Assembly: GCA_030407005.1 (NCBI GenBank)
Contig: JAUDYN010000008.1
Coordinates: 1,240,001 to 1,304,000, forward strand
DNA: 64,000 nucleotides
Direction of reading: 5' to 3'
Source: Desarmillaria ectypa
Taxonomy: Eukaryota > Basidiomycota > Agaricomycetes > Agaricales > Physalacriaceae
The first letter of the stretch is position 1, and each line of letters opens with the position of its first letter. Of the stretch, positions 37,594-50,363 are shown piece by piece. The notes under the pieces were generated by a model. That model was not told where the DNA came from and did no database searches. It saw only the letters and a program-made list of their open reading frames with translations. Position numbers and translations under genes: made by a program.

Positions 37594-38769
37594 CTGTGTT
37601 TATGTTATTACAAATAGCGTTCTGTGACATTGACCTCTAAGCGCGCGCTGGGGATGGCGCTAAGCGATCTACCCCAAGTGATCCTGCAGACTTTATAATC
37701 ATCCACGGAACTCGAGCCCTATACCAAGCTGTTCTTAATCTCAGCCATGATCGCACGACCATTCGTGGCGGTGCGGTGGTGGCCCGAAGACTAAACAAGA
37801 AATGGGTTATGTGTAGCCAACCTCGAGCTGCTGTCATGTCAGTTCTGCCCTGGTACAAACGCGTCGGGTAGCATTGCGAAACCCGATGCAAACACTATCT
37901 AGTCTTGACATCATATGTCGAAGCTCTCATACCTCGCTCATTATCTCATGTTTCATAACATCCTGCCATTCGGAATGTCAGGCACTCGATGCCTCTTATA
38001 AAATATGGTACGACTGTTTAATTTTCTATTCTGATTGCTGTTCCTGAGAAATAAACAAACCAGGGTCCGTACTACGTGTTCCATCGCCTACGCTCGACGA
38101 TCCCTGACGTTCAATCCTTTTTGAAATCGCGAATGATGTCTTGGTGCGAAAGTCATGGCTGGTTGATCCCTGTGTACGTTTCAGTGAACGAATTTCAAAG
38201 AACTTATGCACATGCTCCTAGAATATTTCTCATCGACTTTGCGTAGTTTCACCCACCAGTCACTGCCATGAATAAGACGAGGACCAGAAGTATCTGGCTC
38301 CTCGTTCAACGTTAAATTTAAAGAGATCCGATGGGACCGTACTTAAAGACACTGAAATCGTATAGCTGGGTGCCAAAGATGCCCACGAATACGACCCTTT
38401 CCCGAAAAAGTAACCTTCAGAGGCCAGTACACGTCTTGTCGTTGGTTCCTCGCGAGATAGGGCCGTCTCAGCCTGCTTTTAATAAAGCAATCTTAGACTC
38501 CTAGTTGTAGTACGCGCCCGAAGTTCTCAACTCTTCTGTAGGTTTGTCGTTGCTCTGCCGTAAAATAATATGCTGATAAGGTCGTCGCAGTCATCAAATA
38601 GTGCCACAATCATCATATATGTCCTTCTCACACACGCGGCGAACGAGATCCGACTTTGGCGGTATCACGGTGGGGGATATATTTGTGCCATTAACCTTAG
38701 GCCGATAGGTGACGAAGCGCGCCGCTATGGCTTACTCAGGCACCTTGGACTAAACAGCAACACCCTACT
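37594..38769. other. Intergenic region between the two decayed genes
   Basis: No supported gene. Reading frames are short. The plus frame from 38570 runs into the dehydrogenase relic and contains a HGGG-like string that I judge to be chance. Confidence 0.5.
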
Positions 38770-40004
38770 CAAGTACGGCTTCATCGTGCCTGGATTGTCG
38801 GACACCCTAAAGGAGGTTAGTCCGTGTGCGCTGCAGTCCGGGATGAAGGAAGGGGGAAACACCTACCTGAAATTTACAAGTCCTACAGCGACAAGCTCAA
38901 GCTCCTTGTCATTGGAGATATTAGCAAGGTGTATTGTTCCTCGCAGTTTTAGGGAGCTTTAGCTGAAAGTATACGTAAAGAGCGGTGCTCTTGATGATGC
39001 TGTTAAAAATGTCAATGCTATCATTCACACTACTTCGCCTGTCCATTTATCTGCCGATGAACCTAGTGGTGCGCTTCGCCTTCCGTGTGAAGAAATATTC
39101 TCACAAACATGAACAGAACAGATCGACCTTGCTGTCGGAGGTGTAGACGGGATCCTAAAGAGTGCTATGAAGAACGGCAGGTACGCGCCCTCCCTCACAA
39201 CCCCGGTCGTAGCTAATTGTGAGTTTGTAAGTACACTAGTGACTCACTAAAGCGCGTCGTCATCTCTTCCTCCTGCGCTGTTATTCTTTCCTTCTCAACA
39301 ACGCCAGTGGCGGTCTCGGAGGCCGATTGGAACGAACTCTCAATCAAAGAGTGCGAAGAGAAAGGCAGAAAGGCGGCCAACCTGGTCAAGTAATCCGCAT
39401 CAAAGACCTTGGCGGAGAATGGTACGTCCCTTCTCTATTTATGTTTCAACTTGGTTGACCTCTCAATACAGCTGCTTGTGCATTTTACGAAAAACACAAA
39501 TCAGAAATCAAATGGGACATTTCTATCATCAACCCTGCTTGGGTTTTTGGCCCAAGTTGGAGGGTATTTGTTTATCCGATTTGGGATTCTGACCATGGGT
39601 GATAGCCCGTTATTCATGAAGTGATGACTGTGGGCAGTCTCAATCCATCGAGCAGGCTCTGGTGCAATGCCGTTGTCAAAGAGGACTTTGAGGGGTTCTC
39701 CTCCCTCACCACGCCGGGACATGGGTGGACAGATGTTCGTGACGTGGCTACAGCCCACGTATGTACCATGGAGGAGGTCCCTAGTGCCGGCGGAGAGAGG
39801 ATCATTGTCAGTGCCGAGTCGTGGGTATGACAAGACTGGCATAAGTGATTACTATGTCTCCGTTTGTTTCAAACTTTCTCCTACCCCATATCCTTCGCGT
39901 ACATTACCGAGAGGAACGCCCGGTATCTGTCAGCGTGCGATCATCGGACGATGGAAGAAACGGCCAGAGATCTCCTGGCAGATTATGAGCGTCGGGGCTG
40001 GTAG
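38770..40004 (+). pseudogene. Decayed NAD(P)-dependent dihydroflavonol-4-reductase-like gene (extended SDR)
   Basis: Blocks of a typical fungal DFR-like reductase appear in order but in different frames. After a weak N-terminus (AWIVGHPKGG) there is a stop codon near 38818, then AAVRDEGRGKHLPEIYKSYS and KLKLLVIGDISK. After introns come GALDDAVKNVNAIIHTTSPV, SEADWNELSIKECEEKGRKA, then AANLVK-stop-SASKTLAEN. The stop TAA (near 39391) takes the place of the catalytic Tyr in the YxxxK motif. Further on are FYEKHKSEIKWDISIINPAW and VFGPSW, an intron, then VMTVGSLNPSS, NAVVKEDFEGFSSLTTPGHG and SAGGERIIVSAES. A last frameshift precedes TMEETARDLLADYERRGW and TAG at 40002-40004. Two stops and at least two frameshifts make it non-functional. 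Confidence 0.8.
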
Positions 40005-40475
40005 GTTCAAGTAGAATAGATGCTTCTGCCAAATAAATAATCAAATCATTTTCCGCACCTACATATAGTGCAAGGGGCGCAATGAAAGATCTAGATGCTG
40101 GACTCAGCCTTGTTCAACACATCGACAATCAATTTCTTCGGTATTACATTACTCGATTGAATTTGAGCGAAAGATCTACAATGTACTGTATGTACATGCA
40201 AGTACAAAAGATAATAAGTATACGGATAACTTGAAAGCAATTACAGATGTAGACAATGAAAGAAAGCAATGAGGGGGAGGGAATTGACAATTACAGGAGA
40301 GATGAGTGGATGAAAGAGGGTGGGCTAACATAATAGATACACGTACGAAGAGTAAATGAATGAGCGTACATGCGGCACCAATCGAGTCTGACTTTAAAAT
40401 TTTAGCGAGCAAAAAAAAAAAAGTGTCTATGAACTGCGCTCTCGCGACCAGCGCACCAAGGGGAAATAACCGTCT

Positions 40476-42516
40476 CTACGAAAACTCTGGGACAGCCAAA
40501 AGGCTTCCCACAATTAGCCAACTAACGAGCCACCCTATCAGAAAAGACCTGATCACGATCTCCCACTGGCCTCTTACCACCACAGGGCTTAGCACGCGCG
40601 TCAGCGGCGAAGCAAATGCCGGAACAGCATTAACCTTCTTATACTGTTTCCGAATTAAGGACTCGTCCGTCTTTTCCGCTCGCCTTTCTACCTTGGGTTT
40701 GACCACGGTGTCGTGCACCGGAAGCTTCTCATCTGAAGACGCAAGCGAAGAAGGCGCCGAATCATCCTCCGGCGTGCCTCCAATGATGACCATCCATTTG
40801 TTGATACTACATTTGGACTGAATGCGCCGGATGAGGGCTTTTGGAGACTTTCCGAGTTCGGGTGCTGGCGTCTCCGGTTCGATATAGTGTACGCCGGGTT
40901 GGGGTGGTGGAGACAGGGGTACGGAACCAGTACGCGCGTGTTTGGTGACGGATATAGGTTGGGGGAGGGTGTCAAAGTTGAATTCTGATATCCGCTGGAG
41001 CTCTTCTGGAAGAGGCTTGTTCGGGCTGGGAAATTCGTAATCGCTGATATCCTCTGTAGATCCATCGAATGGGTGAATGAAAAGAGCGGTGGAGCCATAT
41101 GTCTCATCACCGCTGCTGTCTTCCTCGTCAGAAAAGCCTGATCCGGATTTGTAGATAGATACAGGGGACGTTGCTGGACCTTCGATGGGGTCCGCATCGT
41201 AGTAAGCTGGAGAAATGCGAATCATATCTGAGCCTTCACATGACAGTTCCATCGTCGAGTGAGAATCATCGTAGCATATTGATGAGCTGATGGTCGCCAA
41301 AGAGTGTGGACGTGAGGAATCAATGTGAGCCATTGGTGGGGGTGTGAGAACGAGTGAAGGGGGAGATGCCGTGGAGATTGACGACCCCACCACCGGGCGC
41401 CGACGTGAGCTGTACAGCGGCTGGGGCTTCGAGATGGGCGGCCTAGAAAGCTCAAAGCGTTTGAGCTGCCTCAGGTCACCAAACACGTAAATGGCAAGAC
41501 AGACACCATTCAAGCTCGTGAGCAACAAGGCGATGCCCAACCAGAGCCCTGGTAACGCGGTGAGACGTAACCACCGCGAGTGCCCTTTAACGATGTTGTA
41601 AACCATGGGAAACACGGCACCTACTAAACAGCAGAAAACTCCCGCGATCAAACCACACAAAACACGACTGTTGCCGACATTGTTGAATTGTGCGGCGACA
41701 AAGCGCTCGAGGCTTTCCTTGAGCATTTTCTGGACTTCAATTGCCACTTGATTGAATACGGCGGGGTCAGGATGTGGGGAGCCGTTTGGTGCGTGGAAGG
41801 GAGCGAGGACATCTGAGGGGAGATTGAGTTCGTGGTTAGCATTTGGGGTTAGGAATGTCTGCTTTGCCCGGGCGTAAAACATGGCGAGCTGGGACGAATT
41901 ATGTCTTGGCCAGACACCTAGGTAGACCGGAGTTTCGCTCCGTCGTAGTCTCGACGCAATTTCCCATTGCCTATATTTAATGGTGTATTCCCTGAGCCAG
42001 AGGATGAAATAACTAGCAGAGTCGTCTTTGAGTATACATATATGCGCATATAGTCAACTCAACATACAGATTTTCGGGAGCGAGCTCGACGTATAGCAAC
42101 CATTCCTAACCATCTTGCTTAGCATGCCGGTGGCGACGATTATACGAGAGTATTTACCTCGAAATCCTTTAGCCCTTTGGAACGAATTAGTCAAGAGACA
42201 AGAACCCAAGGGCTAGCTACGTACCAAGAGGTGGTAGATGCCTCCTGTCCAACACATCTTCGAGCCGTACATTGAACACTGGCGTAACTACGACCTTCTT
42301 CAGCCGTTGCCGCCCGAAAGACGAAGAGAAACGCACCACCGCAGGATCTGACCTTTCCAACGGCCGGTGGTGGGTTACACAGACGAAACTGAGCATTGGG
42401 CGCGTCAGAAACACGCAGAACGGCTTGATGTAGCTTACCGGCAGGGTCAACAGGGCCTTCCAGGACAATCTGTATGTCTTGGGCCGTGCCAGGGTCGCCT
42501 GTCTCTGAGGGGCCAT
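40476..42516 (-). CDS. RGS-domain protein with C-terminal transmembrane segments
   Basis: Regulators of G-protein signalling speed GTP hydrolysis by G-alpha subunits. The N-terminus at 42516 (MAPQRQATLARPKTYRLSWK) leads to VVTPVFNVRLEDVLDRRHLP. Short exons then give GLKDFE, EWLLYVELAPENL and YFILWLREYTIKYR, the split RGS core. QWEIASRLRRSETPVYLGVW, RHNSSQLAMFYARAKQTFLT and NHELNLPSDVLAPFH follow. After the core come two hydrophobic segments, VLCGLIAGVFCCLVGAVFPM and LPGLWLGIALLLTSLNGVCL. A long Ser/Pro-rich cytoplasmic-type region follows, then a last hydrophobic segment (SFLIGWLVSWLIVGSLLAVP) before the stop at 40476. Splicing near the N-terminus (42.35-42.45 kb) is uncertain: the frame is open throughout, so either no intron or an undetected one is possible. 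Membrane anchoring is inferred. Confidence 0.82.
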
Positions 42517-44218
42517 AGGCGTAGGGACGAAGAGATGAAGGAAGGAAAGAAGAGAGGCGAATAAAAAGGTAAAAATTCAGCCCTGCATGACCTTAACTGA
42601 GTAGAGAAGCAGCCGACCAAGGAAAGCTGCTTCTCCCAAAATACGTGCAAACCGCGATTTGGCTTTCATTTACGGCCATCTGCCTGTCAACCTACCCCAT
42701 TCGGACGATAACGTCTTCCCGTCTTTTATTTTTTTGCTGAATTCCTTCGCTGTTCTTGGATACCGGAGGGTCTTGAACTAGAAGGCTCGTCGTGATACGT
42801 GCTAAGACAGTAACGGTACCGACCCTGCTCACTTGTCGTACATAAATATCACATCGCATGCCGAGATGATGCGACTGTCACTTCACACATAATGATTTCT
42901 TAATGAAAGAAGCCGGAGGAACCGCGGCCTTGAACATCATCAGGTTCATTGCCCCTTGGCACCTTGAGGGAAGACGAGGGGAAGATCCTCGTAGAATGGA
43001 AATCCTTTACCAGCCCCAAGGCATGATTGTAGACACCTAGCACAGCAACGGGCTGTCGTGATCGTCAAAACTTTCAAAGTCAGCGGATCCTACAGGGCGA
43101 ACTTTTGGATCAACGGAGCGATGGCCAGACCGAGCACATTTTTCCGTTTTCAATCCATTCGGACTCCGCAAAAAAAAGAAGGCGCGCCTGACCCTCCGAG
43201 GAAGCTAAAGGTGGTGGTGGACACCCAAAATATGTTTGTTCCATTCACTTCGCATCCGAAATTTAGTGATCCAGCTCGAGAGGATAAGAAGAGGGGAAGT
43301 GAGGCAAGGTCATCGGAATAATGCAGAAATGGTTTCAATGATATAACAAGAACTCGTAAGAAACGCTTACTATCCAATAGAACTACTCAGATATTTCTCT
43401 ATACCTGATCGAATAGATACCCTTGAGTTTGAATCTGGGGGTCCAAAAACTTGTCGCATGATGCATTTACGAATGCTTCGCTGACAGCCTTGGATTTGCT
43501 CCAGAACAATTGGAATCTATAGCATATCAAACAGCGGGCATGGTCCAGACAGATGGGATGCCTTGTTCCAGCCGATAACCGTTCCTGTTGCCTTTTCGTT
43601 CGACCACGAACTACATTGCCTTTGCTTTGCCAGTGCCTAGAGTAAATATGTAGAACCAAGATAGCTTTGACGAACATAGAGGGGAGATAGATATACATAT
43701 CTTTCCGGTTTGAAAATCGACTGGGACTCTAGAGTACCCAGAAGAAGATATCTGCGCTAGAACGCCATGGTCGTAAGTAAAACAAGTTGTGTTCGGCAAA
43801 CCCCGATCGCGATGCTCCGGTCATCGTTCTCCGCTGAGAAAATGGAGACAAGAATGTCGTTACCGTCTCGGTATTTGGTTGAGAGGGAGAGGGGGATGAT
43901 GAAGAGGATGTAGACTAGTAAGTACCCGGGCCCACCAACGAGTTCCATATGTTTTCCTTTTTTGTTGCACGGAGGAAGTTGTGGGAGGTTTGAATTGCAC
44001 ATTACGATAGGTGTGGTACGTATGCGTTGTAATTCAATGTAATATTGTAGCCGCTCTCCACCCTCTGTACACGTATATGCTGTTTCCAGTCGAATGAAAA
44101 GGTCCGATGACGCCTTACAGGCACCAGTACCTTAAACTCAAAGCACTCAAGGAAAGGCCTTTGTGTACTAGAGATACAAGATCTACGGTTGATTAATCTA
44201 CACGTACTTCAATTCTCA
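42517..44218. other. Intergenic region between the RGS gene and the mitochondrial carrier
   Basis: 1.7 kb with several short frames (the longest about 100 codons, minus strand near 43.4-43.7 kb) and nothing I recognise. No repeat or RNA gene seen. Confidence 0.5.
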
Positions 44219-45271
44219 CTACGAAAATCGCTTATTCAACTCATCATATATTACGAATATAATCGCACTGCTGGGTATACTCCTCGCAATTGTGATCCCA
44301 CACCCTGCGTACAAGCCCCGGATACCCTGAGCAGCGTACATCTCCTTAAATGTCCTAACAAAGCTCGCCTTAAGGCCAGACGGTCCCCGAAGTTCATCAG
44401 CAGTCTGCATCGTGCTTTTCACCGTATCTGCCGGGAACAACGCCAGATTGAACGACGCACCCGCAAACGCACCGGACAAGGCCGACTCCCAGGGCGCCAG
44501 CGTCGAAGGGCTACCCTCAGGATGCCTCGCTAACAAACGCGACGCGACAAATTCCTTCGTCCCGAACCACGCTGCTGTCCCGCCCGTCTCGCGGATGAAC
44601 GTCCCTGTATGGCCTAACCACAGGCCCCTAAGTCCCGTCATTCGCACGATTGACGTAAGGACCTTTATAGGGCCAGGCAGGAGAGTAGAGTGAGACGCGT
44701 TCTGAGGAAGCAGCATCTGGACCTGCATTTTGCACTTGACGAGCTCAATCGGCGTTAGTAGGAAGGATGTCATGGCACCAGAACCTGCTGCTGCGAGACA
44801 GAGGTAGTGGAGAGGTAGTATCGGCTGTTCATCGACTGGCAGATGCACGACAGTCCGGATAAGGGATTGAAAAGAAGAATATGTGAGAAAGAGAGAAGAG
44901 TTTTCGGCCATTGCGCCTACTATGGGAGCTGGTAGGCCCTAGGAAAACGTAAGATACTGAATGAGGATGAGAAACACAGCACACATACCCTGTATAGTCC
45001 CTTCACGCCCTCTTTAGTGTACGTTTGCATGAGGCAGTCAAAAGGTCCTGAAAAGCGTGCAGAGGCATCCAGTACTTGCGATTGAAGCCGGACCTTGGTC
45101 AAATCGAATGGATGCTCAAAGACCTTGGAGACCATCCCTGCCGCCTATACAGCCTTTGGCTCAGTCACATTCGTCTGGAGAACGTGAACTTACGGAACCG
45201 AACGCGATGTCCTTGATGGCCCGCGCAGCCGGGGATGGAGTCGAAGGAAAGTTGTCAATGGGGACGTCCAT
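44219..45271 (-). CDS. ORT1: Mitochondrial ornithine carrier (ORT1/ARG11-type)
   Basis: This inner-membrane solute carrier exchanges ornithine with the cytosol for arginine synthesis. The ATG at 45271 starts MDVPIDNFPSTPSPAARAIK, and the next exon (AAGMVSKVFEHPFDLTKVRL) carries the first PxDxxKxR carrier signature. The third exon contains LTPIELVKCKMQ (second repeat), GLWLGHTGTFIRETGGTAAW and ALFPADTVKSTMQTADELRG (third repeat). It ends with YAGCGITIARSIPSSAIIFV and YDELNKRFS at 44219. Three repeats with one signature each is the family fold. RETGGTAAWFG and the GCGITIARS..SSA block resemble ornithine/basic amino-acid carriers, so the substrate call is likely but inferred. Confidence 0.87.
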
Positions 45272-46368
45272 TACGGATGTGAAGGGAAGATGGAAGAAAA
45301 GGTATCAAGTGCTGTCAGTCATTGCTGAAGCTATGTGTGAGGATCAAGCGCCAACGGGCTACAAAGACAATGTTGATGCCGGACCGGGCGAAAAATGAGC
45401 GCCATGTCCGACATAATCTGAATCGGAGATATTCGGCATTCCCTATTTTCTTCAATTTTTCCTTGGAACAGATGGGCCTCATTCACACATTCAAAGTTCG
45501 AATGAGAAAAAATTGTATACGAGTCGAAATGCAAGCGAGTTTGCAGAACGATAGTCCCAAGGCATTTTCTCAACAAGTATAGTGTTCATTTCTTCATACT
45601 CATTTTCAATGAAGAGAAAGTTCGCAAAGTAATGGGAAAACCGAAAATAAAGGAAATCGAACATCTACTCATTACACCTATGGTATAAGCAAAACGTAGT
45701 TTTCATTTTGAAACAGACTTGAGCCTCCAACCGGCTCCGATCCTGTGGACTCCAGATTGCTCGCAGCTGAGGTCAAAGCATGAAGGAGCATGGCTGGGGC
45801 TAACGCTGAATAGCCGACGACAACGACACGGTGACTCAAGACTAAAGAAGAAGCGATGAATACGGGCTGTGGCGATGAAGTTCGATTAATTCGAGAGCCT
45901 TTTCAGTTCTGCAGCGCAGTTCGTTCAGGTTCGTCGCGCTGCAGAAAGATATTGATCGAAACCCATAATAGCAAATCCCCATCAGCCCCTTTCCCACCGG
46001 TATTTGGTTGCTGAAAGGCTTGGCACGACTCACAAGTCTCAGATTTCCTCAAGATTGAAGTTTTCCGCCGGCTCGAGCTTAGTGTGAGGCACTCGTTATT
46101 TTACTCAGACTCCCCGCCTCTCCCCGTCCTAATTTCAAAGCAACTCCATTATTGCTCCTATCTTACAAAGAAACAAAACAGGTATCGAGTGCAATTGGTC
46201 ATTAAAAGTCATCAACGATACAAATCAACGTGGTATACATGGAATAATTAACGAGGGGGAATCATATATGCTATATGGTACTAAATGCACACACAAACAA
46301 CACTGAATAAGATTAATACAGCAAGCCCATGCACGAAGACACAAACGAAAATGTACTCGTTCGCTAAC
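45272..46368. other. Intergenic region downstream of the sterol glucosyltransferase
   Basis: 1.1 kb holding the 5' flank of the carrier gene and the 3' flank of the glucosyltransferase. I see no gene or repeat. Confidence 0.5.
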
Positions 46369-49300
46369 TTACGCGCCTACACGCACCGAAGTCTTTCGGC
46401 GAAGCGACTCGACACGATGGCATATAGAACTTTCCTTCGTCTTGAGCGTCTTCTGTTCCCGACTCGCTCGAGGAAGATAGGTGTATAGTGTATGAATAGC
46501 AGTTCTAACGCCATCCTCCTGCAAATAATCAACCATGAGCGAAAAATCCCCATCCAAAAACCGGAAAAATACTAACCGAGCGAATCTTCTCCCCGACACC
46601 CGCTGCCTTCTCCTTCATTATCCGGCTCGTGGTAGCCTTCGTGAGGGCCTCGGCAACATCATTCACCCTTAGACTCGGCACTCTCAATCCAGCACCGAGC
46701 TTCTGCACGCGGGACGCCCAAAAGAATTGGTCTCCAAACCACGGTTTAATCAACGTGGGTATACCGGCTCGCAGACTAGCCCCAGTCGTCCCCGCTCCAC
46801 CGTGGTGCAGTGCGACGTCAATCTTTGAGAATAGCCAGTCATGCGGTATCTTGTCAAGCTGGTAGCACTCGGGCGGAATTTCCGGTTCGGGAGAGTCATC
46901 CCCTGCGTGGCTCATCCGTGCTGACCAGCCTTTTGATATGATGGCCCGAACGTCACCTAAATTCCCATGAGTAAGCAGAAGGAGAATTGACTGGAGGCCA
47001 CACACTCTTTAGGACAGCTTTGATAATGCGCGTAGTGACGCGATTCGGATGCGGAACAGTTATGCTGCCAAAGCCGATGTAGACGATGGGCTTCCCATCA
47101 GCCCTGGCCTTGTCCATCCATGTGAGAAGATCTGCAGGAGGTTCCCAGTTGAGATCTGGGTTGTCAAGGAACCAACTAATGATGGAGACGTCAGATTGGC
47201 CGAGACACGCAAGTGAGGAAAAAACCCACTAGCCAGATACACATGTGGTGTCGCTCCAATCAAGGGGTTTGGGCACGACGGCCTGGCAAACAATCAGCAC
47301 AAGGTACGTCAAGGACGCCGCCAGGTTAGCTTACAGTTGAGAAGTTGTAGATGAACGGTATCTTAGATTGGGCAAGGTGGCCCATGTCAGTGTTACCAAG
47401 CTTCAGCGTATGCCGTCGCCACTTGTTAATTTGCCTTGAAGTAGCAGTCCACATCACGTTGCTAGACACATACTCGTTAGTAAACACTCCAGATTAGATC
47501 GATGTGACGCGTTACCTGAAGAGAACATATCTAAAGGATAATAGTGAGTCCGTTGACAAAAACCGGTGACGGCAGACAGGACATACGAGGCACTGTTGAA
47601 GGTGGAATATTCCACCGGAGGTGATAGGAAAGCATGAGGAAATTCGGCAGTTCTAGGCAACGACAGTCAGTAAGGTTCTTTAACTTGTGGAAAAGGTTGC
47701 GCACTTTGTCCACGGCATCGTGAATGTTCGGAAGTACGGGATGTCTGAAAAAAATCCCTTTAGCTAAGAACATATGAGTAGGTAGGAGTGCGGCTCACTG
47801 AGTGCCTCGGCTATATGAACTCCAGCCATGGCGGAAGGGCTCTCAAGCAGTACATCAGCACCCTGACATGATTCCCATGAATCGAGAAGCACTAAATCAA
47901 GAGTTAGATAGTGATTTGGTGCATCAACCACGGAACCTCACATTGATCGAGCCAAGGGCGGAACTGCAGCGTCCCAATGATTAACAACGAAGGAAACGTA
48001 AGGCAACTAAAGGCTCACATGTGCTAGACTCTCTTTGAAGAATTCGGGAGAGAACATCTGTCGGCGCGTCAGTATACAAGATAACCAGCCAGAAAAAACA
48101 TTCTCACTTTGTTTTCGACACTCAGTTTCATCAACGCGCCTGGGTCACCTCCAGCCTGCCGGTGCTCGATCCCGAAGCCCTCAATCCACTCTTTGTACTC
48201 CTCGTGCGTAACGATCGTAACCCGGTGGTTTTCCTTCATCAGCCCCAGCCCGAGGGCAATATACGGCTGGACATCACCCCGACTTCCTATGGTAAGGCAC
48301 ACAAAGTGCAGACTCGGTCGCGCGTTTACAATCTCCCTTTCCAGATTGATGACCTTGGGCATCTGTACTCGTAACTCGAAGGGAATCTCGGCCGCCTTGG
48401 CCACAGCTACCGTACGCGCAGGCGGCGAGAAGATATCGATCATACTGGGCTTTCCAGGGGACGTAGGGCTACGCCGGAGCTCAGTCCGTGTGGCAACGAG
48501 GGTATTAATACGCCTCATCGCTTCATCACGAAGTTCGGTGGTCTTGAACTGGAACTTGAGATCAGGCTGGCCGTTGAGCTCGAGTGTCAGGCCAAAGAGT
48601 CGGATGGGGAAGGTGCGGAAGGTCTTGGCATTTTTTATCTTTGCAATGGGTAGGCGATAGCGAACATCGCCGCTTGCGAACTGCTTGCTCCAGAAGGAGA
48701 CGTAGTTGGAGGAAATTGTGAAGTAGCCGGAAGATGAGATGCTTCTGAAAATACGCGCACGAACGACTGGAAAAGAATTCGATCAGAAGAACGTGAGGGC
48801 TGGTGAATACGTGTACTTACTCCATAAATCTGTTTCGCCATCCAGACCCAACGCAGTCCGTATGGTCCACTCTTTGTGGTCTGCAGACACATGCGGTGCC
48901 TCGGCTTCCATCATAGACAGTGGGCCAAAATCAGCAACAATGGCGGCGTTAGACACTTTAAGGTCTGGATGCCGGGCCTTGGCTGTAGCTATAAGGTCGT
49001 CCATTTGCTTCCAGGCGGGAATGTGCATGATGGGGGAGAGATGGAACGCGTGGTCATCGACGGCTTGTCCACAAGCCTCATTGCACTGGACGTGGACAGT
49101 GGAAAAATGTAAACCAGGGGCGTCCATACGGCAAGAGACGAACTTTGTGATACGATCAAGAGGACAGCTGAGTCTGATGCCTGAGTCGGTGGTTGTAGAA
49201 TCCATGATTTCGCGTCGTCGATGGCGGAAGAGGAAGATGGCGCCTATATGCGTCTATTATTAGTCACGGTCGTCAAACACGAGAATTTCACGCACCTAAT

Positions 49301-50363
49301 AGCTCCCGCCTCCACTCTTGCGCAGCCTCTGGGGTATCGAACTCTGCGTAGTCGTAGGAATCGTCGCTCAAATGATCAAAAATGATGTGAACTGAACAAG
49401 GATCATCTGGATCATGGGGTAGGACATCCTTGATGTTGGACACTGAACAGAGTGAGAAAGATGGGATGGTAATCGAACAAGAAACGTACAGAGCACGGTG
49501 CGCAGAGGGCGAATTCTGTCCTCCTCGCTGCTGGAGACACAGGTGGTTATCATATCGGCAGAAAGTTCGATCCAGAGGCGTCTTTTTGCACGCCATCCTT
49601 TGCGATGTATCGTAACAGAGCCAGCCTTGATGACTTTCTGACCAGTATGGGCAGCATCGTCGGAGGGCAAGAGAGAGGCATGGAAGGCGAGACGGTGTGT
49701 CGTCACGTGCAGCACGCCCTGGAACTAATGAGGTTGAAAAAAAAAAAAAATTTAACAAACACGTACCACGATGACGACACCGTTGAACATGCACCCATCT
49801 GCCTCGAAGATGAGCTTCTCTGGTTTTTCGCCTTCTGCAGCGAGAGGCCCGAATTCATCGACCAAGAGACGGACAATCTCCGCGGGCTCGAGTTTCCACG
49901 CGTCGCTATCAGTGGTCGCTGTTCGGTGAAAGGCCGGGATAGGCGAACGCTCGACGTCAATAGCTGTTCTCTCCGATGCGGAATCATCGGAATACGTCTC
50001 TGGTTCCTCCGTGAGTTCGCCGCCAGGAGTCCACGTCGTACCAGAGACGGAGAGCTTTCTTGCCTTGTCGACGTCGGCCTGTTCGTCGGGGGTGAGGTCG
50101 TTGGCTACGAGGTGGGTATAGCCGGATACGACCTCCTCGACAACATCTGGGTCGGAGTTTGTCGTGTCGACGGTGTACTGGTGACTGGCCAGGACTTTCT
50201 CGTAGGCGTCGGCGTGGTTGTAGATGGCGGCAATGGAAGGAGGGGAAGTGGTATCATCGGAGCCGATAGAGTCGTCGTCGATACTCGATGAGCGGGACGA
50301 CGAGCGACGGAGAAAGGAGCAAGGCATGGAAGAGGAATTCGGTTGATAGGCATACCAGGACAT
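46369..50363 (-). CDS. ATG26: Sterol 3-beta-glucosyltransferase with PH/GRAM domains (Atg26/UGT51)
   Basis: The enzyme transfers glucose from UDP-glucose to membrane sterols; in some yeasts it also acts in pexophagy. The ATG at 50363 gives [20 protein letters not shown]; an in-frame ATG at 50435 is an alternative. A disordered N-terminus leads to a first GRAM region ([20 protein letters not shown]), a PH-type segment ([20 protein letters not shown]) and a second GRAM region ([20 protein letters not shown]). The GT-B catalytic part starts [20 protein letters not shown], followed by [31 protein letters not shown] and [20 protein letters not shown]. The UDP-sugar site is [20 protein letters not shown] and [18 protein letters not shown]. 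The final exon starts [20 protein letters not shown]. More than ten introns were followed in frame, and the gene looks intact. Confidence 0.93.

Noticed and set aside
38570..38962. Plus-strand frame with RYHGGGY as an alpha/beta-hydrolase relic
   Set aside because: Only the HGGG string fits; no GxSxG or other block is present, and the frame runs into the reductase relic in a different phase.
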